Source: Halanaerobiaceae bacterium
Lineage (GTDB): Bacteria > Bacillota > Halanaerobiia > Halanaerobiales > Halarsenatibacteraceae
NCBI GenBank assembly: GCA_003554685.1
Contig: PWHA01000099.1
Coordinates: 1-34,438 of the forward strand
Length of the DNA: 34,438 nt
Direction: 5' to 3'
Shown in pieces: positions 16,924 through 25,553 of this stretch. The notes below the pieces were generated by a model. The model searched no databases. It worked only from the letters and a program-made list of their open reading frames with translations, and was not told the origin of the DNA. Every line of letters begins with the position of its first letter. The stretch's first letter is position 1. A program made the translations under genes and the position numbers.

Positions 16924-16944
16924 ATTTCACCTCTATTTCACCTC
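16924..16944. repeat. 11-bp tandem duplication carrying the nrdR ribosome site
   Basis: ATTTCACCTCT (16924-16934) is followed at once by ATTTCACCTCA (16935-16945). On the minus strand this gives two GAGGTGAAAT ribosome sites in a row before the nrdR ATG. The closer copy sets the start. Confidence 0.75.
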
Positions 16945-16959
16945 AAAACCTTAAATTAA

Positions 16960-16982
16960 AGTATACCATAAAACCCGGTATA
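16960..16982 (-). promoter_or_regulatory. Extended -10 promoter and inverted repeat before nrdR
   Basis: On the minus strand TGG followed by TATACT (complement of 16960-16965) is an extended -10 element about 40 bases before the nrdR ATG. It overlaps an inverted repeat TATACC-N9-GGTATA (16962-16967 and 16977-16982), which could be an operator. The sequence does not match the NrdR box consensus I know, so autoregulation by NrdR is not implied. Confidence 0.5.
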
Positions 16983-17011
16983 TTTAAATAGCCTCCAGCA
17001 ATATAACAAGA

Positions 17012-17039
17012 ACTCGATGCTTTTCCGTCAGCATCGAGT
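17012..17039 (-). terminator. Hairpin terminator downstream of ftsZ
   Basis: ACTCGATGC (17012-17020) and GCATCGAGT (17031-17039) are a perfect 9-bp inverted repeat with a 10-base loop. On the minus strand TTCTTGTT follows. It lies about 230 bases after the ftsZ stop, so it probably ends the long mur-fts transcript before nrdR. The spacer 17040-17268 is AT-rich with CTTTTATTT-type short repeats (about 17145-17230) and no gene. Confidence 0.7.
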
Positions 17040-17268
17040 CCTTCCCTGTCTGCTGCTCCCGGATAAACCCTGCTCCCGGCCCTATAATTTAGTTATTTCA
17101 GCCACTTAAAATCAGCTCATTCACTCATATTATTTCTTTCATTTCTTTTATTTCTTTTATTTCTAAATTTCTATATTGTTTTATTTCCGTTAACATTTGA
17201 TTCTTTTATCTACTGATTCTTTTATCTGCGGGTTATCGTTAATACATTGCTGGTATTTTCCTGGTTAA

Positions 17269-18333
17269 TTATTCTTCTTTTCTCCTCAAAAAGGCCGGAA
17301 TATCAAGTTCATCGCCGTTGGTATCCAGCTGAATTTCCTCGGCAAAGGCCTCCTGTTCCTCGGTTTCCATCCTGCCATCCTCAGAGCCAAAACCGGTAGC
17401 AATTACTGTAACTTTGACCTCATCATTGAGCTCATCATCAATAACAGCTCCCAATATAATATTGGCGTCAACATCGGATACATCCTTGACTATTTTAGCC
17501 GCCTCATAGGCCTCATGAATCCCCAGATCGGGGCCCCCGGTAATATTTATCAGTACGCCTTTAGCTCCATCAACCGAAGCCTCCAGCAGGGGGGAGTCAA
17601 TTGCCAGCCTGGCAGCCTCCTTAGCCCGTTCTTCTCCCGAAGCTCTGCCAATACCCATCAGGGCAGAACCGGCATCTTTCATAATTGTTTTAACATCACC
17701 AAAATCCAGATTAATAATTCCTGTGATGGTAATCAGATCAGAAATGCCCTGAACCCCCTGACGAAGTACTCCATCGGCAATTTTAAAGGCCTCCATCAGG
17801 CTGGTATTTTTCTCGGCCACCTCCAGCAGTCTGTCATTAGGGATGATTATCAGGGTGTCTACCTCCTCCTCAAGATCCTTAATACCATCTTCGGCATTGG
17901 CCATCCGCTTGGTACCTTCCACGGTAAAGGGCTTGGTAACAACACCAACAGTCAGAGCACCCTGTTCCTTGGCAGCCTCAGCCACTATCGGGGCGGCACC
18001 GGTCCCGGTACCTCCTCCCATTCCGGCTGTGATAAAAACCATGTCGGCTCCCGCCACTGCATCAGCAATTTCCTGCTTGCTCTCCTCGGCAGCCTCCCGG
18101 CCAATTCCCGGGTTAGAACCTGCTCCCAGTCCATTGGTCAGCTTTTCTCCGATTCTTATGGTAATTCCGGCATTGGAAGCCATTAGAACCTGGGCATCGG
18201 TATTAATCGCAATAAATTCAACACCTTCCAGTCCATCAGCAATCATTCTGTTGACGGCATTGTTACCGCCTCCGCCAACACCAACCACTTTTATGTTAGC
18301 AAATTGTTCAACTTCTGTTCCAATATCAAACAC
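17269..18333 (-). CDS. ftsZ: Cell-division GTPase FtsZ
   Basis: Tubulin-like GTPase forming the Z-ring. 354 residues from GTG at 18333. Visible: ANIKVVGVGGGGNNAVNRM at the N terminus, the tubulin signature GGGTGTGA, the T7-loop LDFGDVKTIM, and the C-terminal peptide DIPAFLRRKEE that binds FtsA and SepF, both encoded in this window. The C-terminal linker is short and acidic. The frame is open to ATG at 18360, which has no ribosome site, whereas AGGGGG precedes the GTG. Downstream of ftsA, as usual. Confidence 0.96.
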   Translation of the reverse strand: MFDIGTEVEQFANIKVVGVGGGGNNAVNRMIADGLEGVEFIAINTDAQVLMASNAGITIRIGEKLTNGLGAGSNPGIGREAAEESKQEIADAVAGADMVFITAGMGGGTGTGAAPIVAEAAKEQGALTVGVVTKPFTVEGTKRMANAEDGIKDLEEEVDTLIIIPNDRLLEVAEKNTSLMEAFKIADGVLRQGVQGISDLITITGIINLDFGDVKTIMKDAGSALMGIGRASGEERAKEAARLAIDSPLLEASVDGAKGVLINITGGPDLGIHEAYEAAKIVKDVSDVDANIILGAVIDDELNDEVKVTVIATGFGSEDGRMETEEQEAFAEEIQLDTNGDELDIPAFLRRKEE

Positions 18334-18466
18334 TTGCCAAAACCCCCTCTCAATACTCATTGATGTTTTAGACTTACTTAACTAACTAAGTTTGCTCTCT
18401 AATATTCAGGAACTGGTTTTAAAAAACCTGCTTTACTCCTAAAAAATTTTGGAGAAACCTGAAAAT

Positions 18467-18559
18467 ATTTTAGCAATTTTTTCTTTCAATTCTTATTAAT
18501 CCTAATTAATTCCGGACCTATTTCTGAGCATTAATGCGATTTAATTGCAGCGATTTAAT
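18467..18559 (-). promoter_or_regulatory. Possible ftsZ promoter and direct-repeat site
   Basis: The spacer between ftsA and ftsZ holds on the minus strand TGC-TAAAAT (complement of 18467-18475), an extended -10-like element about 135 bases before the ftsZ start. Farther upstream there is a direct repeat GCGATTTAAT at 18536-18545 and 18550-18559 with a 14-base period. A regulator site is possible. The spacer has no gene. Confidence 0.35.
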
Positions 18560-18603
18560 AGCAAATTGCAGTTGTCCTGGAGAAGTTTGCCGCTGAAAAA
18601 TTA

Positions 18604-19884
18604 CTAGAAAAAATCATCAAATAAACTTTTTAGTTTGGAAAAAAAGCTGTTGACAACCTCCTTATTTTTTCTTTTCTTTCTACCGGCAGACCTGCTGAGT
18701 TTTTGATTCTTCAGAGCATACATCAACAGGCCAACGCCTGTGGAAAATACTGGCTTGGGAATCCTGCCGTCCTTTTTTATGTAAACTGGATTATCTATGA
18801 TATCAGAAAATCCATCAACATATCCCGGCTCTCCTCTTCGGACCGGAAGACCCATGATATCCGAAGCCAGCTGACAGCTGCCCTCCAGCAGGGAAGCGCC
18901 TCCGGTTATTACCATTCCGGCAGGTGTCATTTCCCGGCTGCCAGTTTTCTGCAGTTCCTGCCGCACCAGCTTAAATATTTCCTCCATCCGGGGTTCGATG
19001 ACCCGGCAGAGATAGCGGCGGTTAACCCGGCGGGTTTCCTGACCGCTGGGTTTCAGTACTTCAATCTCTTCTTCCTGCTCAATTAAATCACAGCTGGCCG
19101 CTCCATGCAAAATCTTCAACTTTTCTGCTTCTGAAACCGGAGTCCTTAAACCCACAGCAATATCGTTGCTGACGTGATTGCCGCCCACCGGCAGCACCGA
19201 GGTATAGCAGATATTGCCTTCATGAAATACTATTAAATCTGTTGTGCCACCTCCTATATCTATTAAAGCAACTCCCAGCTCCCGCTCATCGGAAGAAAGC
19301 ACCGCATAACTGGAAGCCAGCTGATCCAGCACAATTTCGTTAACCTCCAGCCCGGACCGCCTGACACTTTTTACCAGGTTGCTGACCGAAGTTGAGGAAC
19401 CCTTGACTATATGGGTTTCCACCTCCCGCCTGACACCCGACATACCCTTGGGATGCCTGATTCCTCTGGTTCCGTCAATGATAAATTCCCGGGGCAGGAC
19501 ATGAATCATCTCTTCTTCCTGAGAAATGGGGACTATCTGGGCTGCTTCCATTACTCTATCGATATCAGATTGCTTGACCTCCTTCTCCGAGCCCGTTATT
19601 GCCACCACTCCGTGACTGTTTTCCGAAGAAATATGAGAGCCGGCAATCCCGACAAAAGCCGAGCCAACTTCAATTCCTGCCATTCTTTCAGCCTTGTCGA
19701 CGGTCTGAGAAATTGACTCTGCTGCCATATCAATATCAACAACAATCCCCTTGCGCAGGCCATTGGAAGGCATAAACCCAACTCCAATAATCTCAAGTTC
19801 CATCTCCCGGTTAATTTCAGCAATCAGGGCGCATATTTTTTTAGTTCCTACATCAAGAGCGGTAACAATCTGCTGAGTGGCCAA
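18604..19884 (-). CDS. ftsA: Cell-division protein FtsA
   Basis: Actin-like ATPase tethering FtsZ to the membrane. 426 residues from TTG at 19884. Visible: QIVTALDVGTKKICALIAEI (phosphate-1), a 1C domain, GVALIDIGGGTTDLIVF (phosphate-2) and MVITGGASLLEG (adenosine loop). The C terminus ends NSFFSKLKSLFDDFF, an amphipathic membrane-targeting helix. The open frame reaches 19941, but GAGGAGGGAG precedes the TTG, and the upstream part is a tandemly duplicated noncoding stretch. Confidence 0.94.
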   Translation of the reverse strand: MATQQIVTALDVGTKKICALIAEINREMELEIIGVGFMPSNGLRKGIVVDIDMAAESISQTVDKAERMAGIEVGSAFVGIAGSHISSENSHGVVAITGSEKEVKQSDIDRVMEAAQIVPISQEEEMIHVLPREFIIDGTRGIRHPKGMSGVRREVETHIVKGSSTSVSNLVKSVRRSGLEVNEIVLDQLASSYAVLSSDERELGVALIDIGGGTTDLIVFHEGNICYTSVLPVGGNHVSNDIAVGLRTPVSEAEKLKILHGAASCDLIEQEEEIEVLKPSGQETRRVNRRYLCRVIEPRMEEIFKLVRQELQKTGSREMTPAGMVITGGASLLEGSCQLASDIMGLPVRRGEPGYVDGFSDIIDNPVYIKKDGRIPKPVFSTGVGLLMYALKNQKLSRSAGRKKRKNKEVVNSFFSKLKSLFDDFF

Positions 19885-19915
19885 TAATACTCCCTCCTCA
19901 TCTACCAAAAACTGT

Positions 19916-20026
19916 CCAATCTTTTCTGTTCTCCAAACCATATCTCCAAACCATACCTATTTAAACAATTCAACATTCCAATCTTTTCTGTTTCTCAAAC
20001 CATATCTATTTAAACAATTCAACATT
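19916..20026. repeat. Tandem duplication upstream of ftsA
   Basis: Two adjacent copies share the outer sequences CCAATCTTTTCTGTT and CTATTTAAACAATTCAACATT: copy 1 at 19916-19977 (62 bases) and copy 2 at 19978-20026 (49 bases). Copy 1 carries an extra 13-base internal duplication around CTCCAAACCATA. Copy 2 is otherwise nearly identical. The repeat ends within the upstream open frame of ftsA but before its likely TTG start. Confidence 0.85.
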
Positions 20027-20114
20027 AAGTATATTAATCCTTTTTTTAATATCATTTTGTTGGCATAAATTCTTCCACCTGGCTGTTCTCATAATATAAC
20101 TCGCTGCCTTCCCT

Positions 20115-20801
20115 TTAATTATCCTGATTAATTTTTCTGATAACCGGGCGCTCGGGAGCACTTACATCCAGATAATCCAGATTTTCAGGGTCAATCAACT
20201 CCTGTTTCAGAGCCGAGTAGAGAATGTTAAATTTCCTCTCCAGTTCACTAAAACCACCCATAACCACCTCAGCCCCTTCCTCCAGCCTTAATCTAATCTG
20301 GTGGCCGCCAAAATCAACCGATACTATTCTTCTCTTCTGTTCTTCCGGCAGTCGGGCCATGGCAGCAAGAAAATTTTCCACCCCTTCCGCCAGCAAAACT
20401 TCTCTACCCCGGAAATTATAGGAAAGGTTATTCAGAACTGGAACCTGATATCGATTCTCCTCCAGGCCTTCACCAATGATATAATTATAGGTATTAAAAA
20501 TCACGTATTTTTCATTGTTGATAATAGCTGCCAGAGGTTGATTAAAAATAACCTCAAATACCATTCTATCAGGGAAAACCCGCTGATAATTAACCTCTTC
20601 CACATAGGGATCCTCTTTGATCTCGGTAGTAATTAGTTCGGTATCAGCAGTGAATATATTCTGTCCCCTGAGAGATTCAACATTGAGTCCCTCCTCTTCA
20701 TAGCCGGTAATAACGACCTCTTCTACAGTAAAAATCGGTGAGGAAAACAATACCCCGGCCACCAGGGATAATATTATCAGTATTACTGCAAATTTGAACA
20801 T
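20115..20801 (-). CDS. ftsQ: Cell-division protein FtsQ / DivIB
   Basis: Bitopic divisome protein linking early and late division proteins. 228 residues: N-terminal membrane helix (about 4-21), POTRA domain (about 24-92; FTVEEVVITGYEEEG, NIFTADTELI, PYVEEVNYQRVFPDRMVFEVIFNQPLAAI) and the beta domain (YVIFNTYNYIIGE, VPVLNNL, DYLDVSAPERPVIR). The cytoplasmic tail is only a few residues. ATG at 20801 follows AGGGAGGGAG. It is between murC and ftsA, with no murB as seen in many clusters. Confidence 0.88.
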   Translation of the reverse strand: MFKFAVILIILSLVAGVLFSSPIFTVEEVVITGYEEEGLNVESLRGQNIFTADTELITTEIKEDPYVEEVNYQRVFPDRMVFEVIFNQPLAAIINNEKYVIFNTYNYIIGEGLEENRYQVPVLNNLSYNFRGREVLLAEGVENFLAAMARLPEEQKRRIVSVDFGGHQIRLRLEEGAEVVMGGFSELERKFNILYSALKQELIDPENLDYLDVSAPERPVIRKINQDN

Positions 20802-20956
20802 CTTTAACTCCCTCCCTGGCTTAGCCTTTTGCCTGCCCGCCCTTTTCTTCCCGGTGCCTTCTCCTGCCGGCTAATTTACCTTCCCGCTCCTTTTTTAATC
20901 TGCCTGTCCTTTTCTCTTACCTTTCCGTTCCTTTTCTTATCTAATTATTGCCCTGA
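20802..20956. other. Purine-rich spacer between murC and ftsQ
   Basis: On the minus strand this is nearly all purine blocks of the type AAAAGGANNGGNAAGG. Related segments start at plus-strand positions 20876 and 20917 (TTACCTTCCCGCTCC and TTACCTTTCCGTTCC, period about 41). No supported gene lies here, and it takes the place where murB is found in many dcw clusters. Confidence 0.5.
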
Positions 20957-22693
20957 TTAATTATCAAATTCCTGCAATTTTTCAAGAAAATCCTCGCCTA
21001 TCCGGTAAACATCGCCGGCTCCAGCAGTCAGCACCAGGTCTCCCGACCTCACAATTTTAACCAGCTTCTTCACTGCCTTCCCCCGGTTAGGTGTCAGATA
21101 TATTTTTTCCTGCTCCTCTCCTGTCGGTATTCCAGCTGCTTTTCCAGCACTTTCAGCATCTTCATTTTTAACCACTCCGGCAAAATCATGTTCCTCCCCT
21201 CCACTCCTTCCCGTTATATCATTCCTTTTCGGCAATCCAGGCCCGGGAGAATCAATTTTTTCTGCTTTATCCTCGCCAGCCCTGGTTCCCTTGCAATACT
21301 TCTGATCTGCCCTGCTAATTTGCTGCCGGTTTGCTTTCTTAATTCTTCGTTTAATATCAGCCAGCAGATTGCTGGAAGTAATACCTGGAATTGGCTTCTG
21401 ATGGGCCGGATAAATATCAGTCAGCAGCAGCGGTCCTGGAGCCCGGCTCAGCACCCGAACAAAATCCTGCCAGAGTTTTTCGGTCCGAGTATAGCGGTGC
21501 GGTTGAAAAACAGTAACAATCCTCTGATAATCCAGTTCAGCTGCCGTGGAAAAAAGCGTTTCAATTTCGGTGGGATGATGGGCATAATCATCAATGACGG
21601 TAATTCCCCGGACTTCACCTTTAATTTCAAAGCGCCGCTTAACCCCGGAAAAATCTCTTAAACCCCTGCTGATCTCACCCCAGTTAATGCCGGCCCGATT
21701 GGCAGCAGCTGCTGCGGCCAGAGCATTTAAAATATTGTGATCTCCGGGAACAGCCAGCTGAAAAGAACCCTTACTTTCTCCCTGAAAAATCAACTCAAAT
21801 TTGCTGGTATAGCCATCTTTTACAGCATTTCGGGCCTGGAGCTCGCCCCTGCCAAACCCATAGGTTATTAATTCCAGCCCCGGACATTTTTCCCGAAGAA
21901 CCGGAAGCAGCTTCTTCCGGATCAAAGCATCCTCCAGACAAAGTACTGCATGACCTTTTCTATTTTTCCTCTTAGTATTCTTGGCCTTATCAGCCCCGCC
22001 GGTCCCGACCAGAAACTCCGCCATGGTGCAAACAAGTTCCTTTTCGTTTTGATAATAATCCATATGTTCCGATTCAATATTGGTGATTACGGCTGTTTCT
22101 GGAGAAAAACAGATCAGCGAACCATCGCTTTCATCGGCTTCTGTCAGAAAGTAATTCCCCCCGCCGGTTCGATAATTCCCCTGAATTAAGTCCAGATCGC
22201 CACCAACCATCACATCCGGATCCTGTCTGGCCGCCAGAAAAATAGCGGCCAGCATCCCGGTAGTGGTGGTCTTACCGTGAGTCCCGGAAACCGCTACGAG
22301 CCTTTTCTTCAGTGTCAGCAGCGCCAGCATTTCAGCCCGCTGTAGTATTTTAATTCCCCGTCGCCGGGCCTCCTCAAGCTCAACATTATCGGCCGGAATT
22401 GCACTGGAATAGACCAGGAGATCAGCCTCACCCAGGTTTTCTGCTCGGTGTCCCGGGAACACTTCAACTCCCCTATTCTGCAGCATTTTAATCTTGTTAT
22501 TTATTTTGAGATCCGAACCGGTAACTTTAATTCCCCGCTCCAGGAGAAAGCCGGCTATGGCACTCATGGAAATTCCACCAATACCAACCAGATGTACCTG
22601 ATTAATTTTTTCCAGTATCTTTTTATCAGGCTGCTCTTTTTCTGGCATCAGTTTTTTGAGCTTATCACTTTTAAGCTTGTCTTTTTCAGCCAT
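20957..22693 (-). CDS. murC: UDP-N-acetylmuramate--L-alanine ligase MurC with inserted charged region
   Basis: Adds L-alanine to UDP-MurNAc. 578 residues against the usual ~460. Rossmann start VHLVGIGGISMSAIAGFL (33-50), ATP loop AVSGTHGKTTTTG (134-146), and YFLTEADESDGSL, IDDYAHHPTEI and VFQPHRYTRT; the C-terminal domain closes with LVLTAGAGDVYRIG. The excess length is a 28-residue basic N-terminal extension, a short Lys-rich loop at about 233-248, and an insert at about 452-528 of mainly K/R/E/D/G residues between SSNLLADI and KIYLTPNRG. All catalytic motifs are intact. ATG at 22693 follows AGGAAGG. Confidence 0.93.
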   Translation of the reverse strand: MAEKDKLKSDKLKKLMPEKEQPDKKILEKINQVHLVGIGGISMSAIAGFLLERGIKVTGSDLKINNKIKMLQNRGVEVFPGHRAENLGEADLLVYSSAIPADNVELEEARRRGIKILQRAEMLALLTLKKRLVAVSGTHGKTTTTGMLAAIFLAARQDPDVMVGGDLDLIQGNYRTGGGNYFLTEADESDGSLICFSPETAVITNIESEHMDYYQNEKELVCTMAEFLVGTGGADKAKNTKRKNRKGHAVLCLEDALIRKKLLPVLREKCPGLELITYGFGRGELQARNAVKDGYTSKFELIFQGESKGSFQLAVPGDHNILNALAAAAAANRAGINWGEISRGLRDFSGVKRRFEIKGEVRGITVIDDYAHHPTEIETLFSTAAELDYQRIVTVFQPHRYTRTEKLWQDFVRVLSRAPGPLLLTDIYPAHQKPIPGITSSNLLADIKRRIKKANRQQISRADQKYCKGTRAGEDKAEKIDSPGPGLPKRNDITGRSGGEEHDFAGVVKNEDAESAGKAAGIPTGEEQEKIYLTPNRGKAVKKLVKIVRSGDLVLTAGAGDVYRIGEDFLEKLQEFDN

Positions 22694-23065
22694 TTTAAAA
22701 GCCTTCCTTTTATTAACATTCCTTTAATTGATATGCTTTTAACTTTTATAAACATTTTATTAACGTGCCTTTGATTTATATGCTTTTAGCTTTTATAAAC
22801 ATTTAGCTCTTATCAAATAGCATGTTGTTCAGGCAGTTTTGGGCAAACAAAACGTTATTGTTAAAATATTATTCTCCCCCTCCAGTCCTGACAACAAAAT
22901 CAAGTCAGCACAGATAATTATCCGGCATTACATTAGCAACAAGGAAATTTAAATGAGCCAAACATTTCTATTATTTCCTTTGATTGATATGCTTTTACAT
23001 GTCCTATGATACTATCAATTTAAAGTTATAAACAAGGTAATAGCTTTACATCACTGCTATTTCTC
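22694..23065. other. Gene-free spacer between murG and murC
   Basis: A 372-base AT-rich stretch with no supported gene. It holds the 47-bp tandem repeat at 22711-22804 and a related segment at 22977-22997. The rest has no clear structure. No terminator with a T-run was found. Confidence 0.5.
22711..22804. repeat. 47-bp tandem repeat upstream of murC
   Basis: Two adjacent 47-base copies (22711-22757 and 22758-22804) agree at 42 positions; each contains TATATGCTTTTA or GATATGCTTTTA and ends TTTTATAAACATTT. A third partial copy, CCTTTGATTGATATGCTTTTA without the first two bases counted here, lies at about 22977-22997. All are noncoding. Confidence 0.85.
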
Positions 23066-24259
23066 TTATGAGCAATTTCGGTTTTGTCCCAGAGCCAGAA
23101 TTTCTTCCATGATATCCTTGATAGCCTCCGGCCGCCCCAGTTTACGAGCAGCCCGGGACATGGAGCAGAGTTTTTCTTCCTCGAAAAGCAGAGCTTTAAT
23201 TGCAGCCAGCAAATCCTCAGGTTCCAGACTGTCTTCCGGCAGCAGAACAGCAGCCCCTTCCTCGCTGAGGTAACGGGCATTTCTCAGCTGATGGTCACCG
23301 GCAGCATGAGGATAGGGCAGCAGAAGGGAAGGCAGTCCCACTGCTGTAATCTCAGCAATGGTGGAAGCCCCGGCTCTTCCTACCAGAAGATCTGCCCCGG
23401 CCAGAGCCTGTTCAATTTCATTTAAATAATCCATCACCACAATTTTTTCTCTGGCCTCAGCTGACAGTTTTTCCTCCAGCATCTCCTTAACTCGTTGATA
23501 ATTGGCTTTTCCTGCCAGATGGAGTACCTTAAGCTCACCAGCATCTCTGCCTTTTTTCTCCCTGTACTTCTCACTATTTTTCTCCAGTAAACCGGGATAG
23601 ATCTCCAGCATAATCTCGTTTATAAATTTTGATCCCTGGCTTCCCCCCATAACCAGCAGGAGAAAATCCCCGGCAGTTAAAAAGCCTTCAGGAAAAATAT
23701 CTCCCCCCCTTTGACTGTCTGCAGCCTTAAATTTCTCCCGGGCAGCTTCCAGAATTGACTGCCGCACCGGATTTCCGGTAACCTTGATCTTGCTCCGGGA
23801 ACCCGGGGGAAAAAATTTAGCACTGTCAGGAAAGCTGACAGCCAACCGGTCAACCAATCTGGCCAGAAGCCTGTTGGTCAGGCCCGGATAAGAATTCTGC
23901 TCGTGAATCAGAGTGGGATATCCCCGAAGAGCAGCAGCCAACAGCACCGGGCCGGCGGTATAACCTCCGGTACCCACAACCACCTCCGGATCATAATCTC
24001 TGATAATATGCCAGGCCCTCAGTAAAGCACTTAAGTTAGAGATCCCGGAATTAAAAAGTTCCAGAGACAGTTTTCTGGGCAGAGGTTTAACCGGCAGCCC
24101 CTCAAAATTAATCCCCTCTCTTTGGGCCAGAGCCTCTTCCTGGCTCTCCCGTCCCCCCAGATAAAGCACCTCTCCCTGACGCTCCTGCCATTCAGCAATA
24201 ATCGCCTGAGCCGGTGAGATATGGCCGCCTGTTCCTCCTCCGGAAATAATCATTTTCAT
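23066..24259 (-). CDS. murG: MurG, UDP-GlcNAc:lipid I transferase
   Basis: Membrane-associated glycosyltransferase making lipid II. 397 residues, somewhat longer than the usual ~360. The N-terminal MKMIISGGGTGGHISPA, VVVGTGGYTAGPVLLAA, LIHEQNSYPGLTNRLLA, LLLVMGGSQGSKFINE and LLVGRAGASTIAEITAVGLPSLLLPYPHAAGDHQ are all conserved motifs. The extra length is in loops (about 173-187 and 230-245). ATG at 24259 gives the family start, though ATG two codons later is better spaced from GGGAG. It lies between ftsW and murC. Confidence 0.94.
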   Translation of the reverse strand: MKMIISGGGTGGHISPAQAIIAEWQERQGEVLYLGGRESQEEALAQREGINFEGLPVKPLPRKLSLELFNSGISNLSALLRAWHIIRDYDPEVVVGTGGYTAGPVLLAAALRGYPTLIHEQNSYPGLTNRLLARLVDRLAVSFPDSAKFFPPGSRSKIKVTGNPVRQSILEAAREKFKAADSQRGGDIFPEGFLTAGDFLLLVMGGSQGSKFINEIMLEIYPGLLEKNSEKYREKKGRDAGELKVLHLAGKANYQRVKEMLEEKLSAEAREKIVVMDYLNEIEQALAGADLLVGRAGASTIAEITAVGLPSLLLPYPHAAGDHQLRNARYLSEEGAAVLLPEDSLEPEDLLAAIKALLFEEEKLCSMSRAARKLGRPEAIKDIMEEILALGQNRNCS

Positions 24260-24328
24260 CTCCCAGGACTCTCCTTCTAAAGAATTTTAGGAAAATATTA
24301 AAAAGCCAGCAGCAGTCTACAGCCCGGT

Positions 24329-25432
24329 CTATTCCGCCTGCCGGGAAATATTAAGCAGGATGCCAATGGAAGTCAGAGAAATTATCAAAGAACTGCCCCC
24401 GTAACTGATGAAGGGCAGGGTAATACCGGTCACGGGAATCAGCGAAGTTACCGCTCCAATGTTAATGAGCGTCTGAATAATTATCATGGCAGTAATTCCG
24501 GCTGCCAGCAGCGAACCAAAAATATCAGGAGCTGTCAGGGTAATCACCGTGCCACGGTAGGCAATCACCGCAAAAAGAAATAAAACCAGCAGGGTACCGA
24601 TCAGGCCAAACTCCTCACCAATTATGGCAAAAATAAAATCCGTACCGGGTTCCGGCAGGTAAAGAAACTTCTGCCGGCTGTTTCCCGGCCCGACACCGGT
24701 CAGACCTCCCGAGCCAAAGGCAAAGAGAGACTGAATTATATGATAGCCGGTCCCCCGGGGGTCAGTCCAGGGATCAAAAAAAGTTTGAATACGCAGCAGC
24801 CGGTAATGGGCGCTGTGGATGTAGTAAAATAAAAAGGCCGCTCCCGGCAGTGCCAGCAGAAAAAGGTGGCGCAGCAGCACACCGCCCAGAATTAGCAGGA
24901 AAATAGCCACTCCAAAAATGTTGAGAGCAGTACCTAGATCCGGCTGACTCACTATCAAAAAGAAAAATCCCAAAACAACCAGCAGTGCCGGCATCAAACC
25001 CTCTTTGAAGGAGGTAATTATCTCTCCCTTACGCTTGATAAACCCGGCCAGATAAATCACAATAGCCAGCTTGGCAAATTCCGAGGGTTGAAAGTTCAAA
25101 AAATGAAATGTCAGCCAACGCCGAGATCCCCCAACCTGTCTGCCTATATCAGGTATCAAAACCAGAATCAGCAGAACTATTGCCAGCAGCAAAATTTGCT
25201 TGGAATGCTTGAAGAAAAGATGATAATCAATCCAGGAAAAGACCAGCAGGGAGAGGAGCCCCACCCCGGCATAAATCAGCTGCCGCCGAAAGAAAAAGAG
25301 AGGATCGCCATAAACACTGTAGGCCCGAATTGAACTGGCACTCATAATCATCATCAGACCAAAACCCAGCAAAATCAAACAGGCTGTCAGCAGAATAAAA
25401 TCAGGATTATTTTGCTGCTTCCCTGAGCCCAT
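24329..25432 (-). CDS. ftsW: FtsW, SEDS-family septal peptidoglycan polymerase
   Basis: Polytopic membrane protein (about ten helices) that polymerises lipid II together with a class B PBP. 367 residues. Family marks: RQLIYAGVGLL, RRWLTFHFLNFQPSEFAKLAI, VSQPDLGTAL, DPWTDPRGTGYHIIQSLFAFGSGGL, YLPEPGTDFIFAIIGEEFG and LPFISYGGSSLI. The usual EPHTDFIF motif reads EPGTDFIF here. It lies between murD and murG, next to the repeat array, with the PBP gene farther upstream. Confidence 0.93.
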   Translation of the reverse strand: MGSGKQQNNPDFILLTACLILLGFGLMMIMSASSIRAYSVYGDPLFFFRRQLIYAGVGLLSLLVFSWIDYHLFFKHSKQILLLAIVLLILVLIPDIGRQVGGSRRWLTFHFLNFQPSEFAKLAIVIYLAGFIKRKGEIITSFKEGLMPALLVVLGFFFLIVSQPDLGTALNIFGVAIFLLILGGVLLRHLFLLALPGAAFLFYYIHSAHYRLLRIQTFFDPWTDPRGTGYHIIQSLFAFGSGGLTGVGPGNSRQKFLYLPEPGTDFIFAIIGEEFGLIGTLLVLFLFAVIAYRGTVITLTAPDIFGSLLAAGITAMIIIQTLINIGAVTSLIPVTGITLPFISYGGSSLIISLTSIGILLNISRQAE

Positions 25433-25553
25433 TGACCATCACCACCTTTATCCTCTCAAAAATATTGTTAATCCGAAATTTCCGGATAATCCAGCTTCTC
25501 ATCGTTCTCATCTTCACTGCTCCAAAATTTTTCTACAATAAAATCCACTATTT

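Noticed and set aside
16960..16982. NrdR box in front of nrdR
   Set aside because: The inverted repeat TATACC-N9-GGTATA does not match the NrdR box consensus, and boxes normally occur in pairs.
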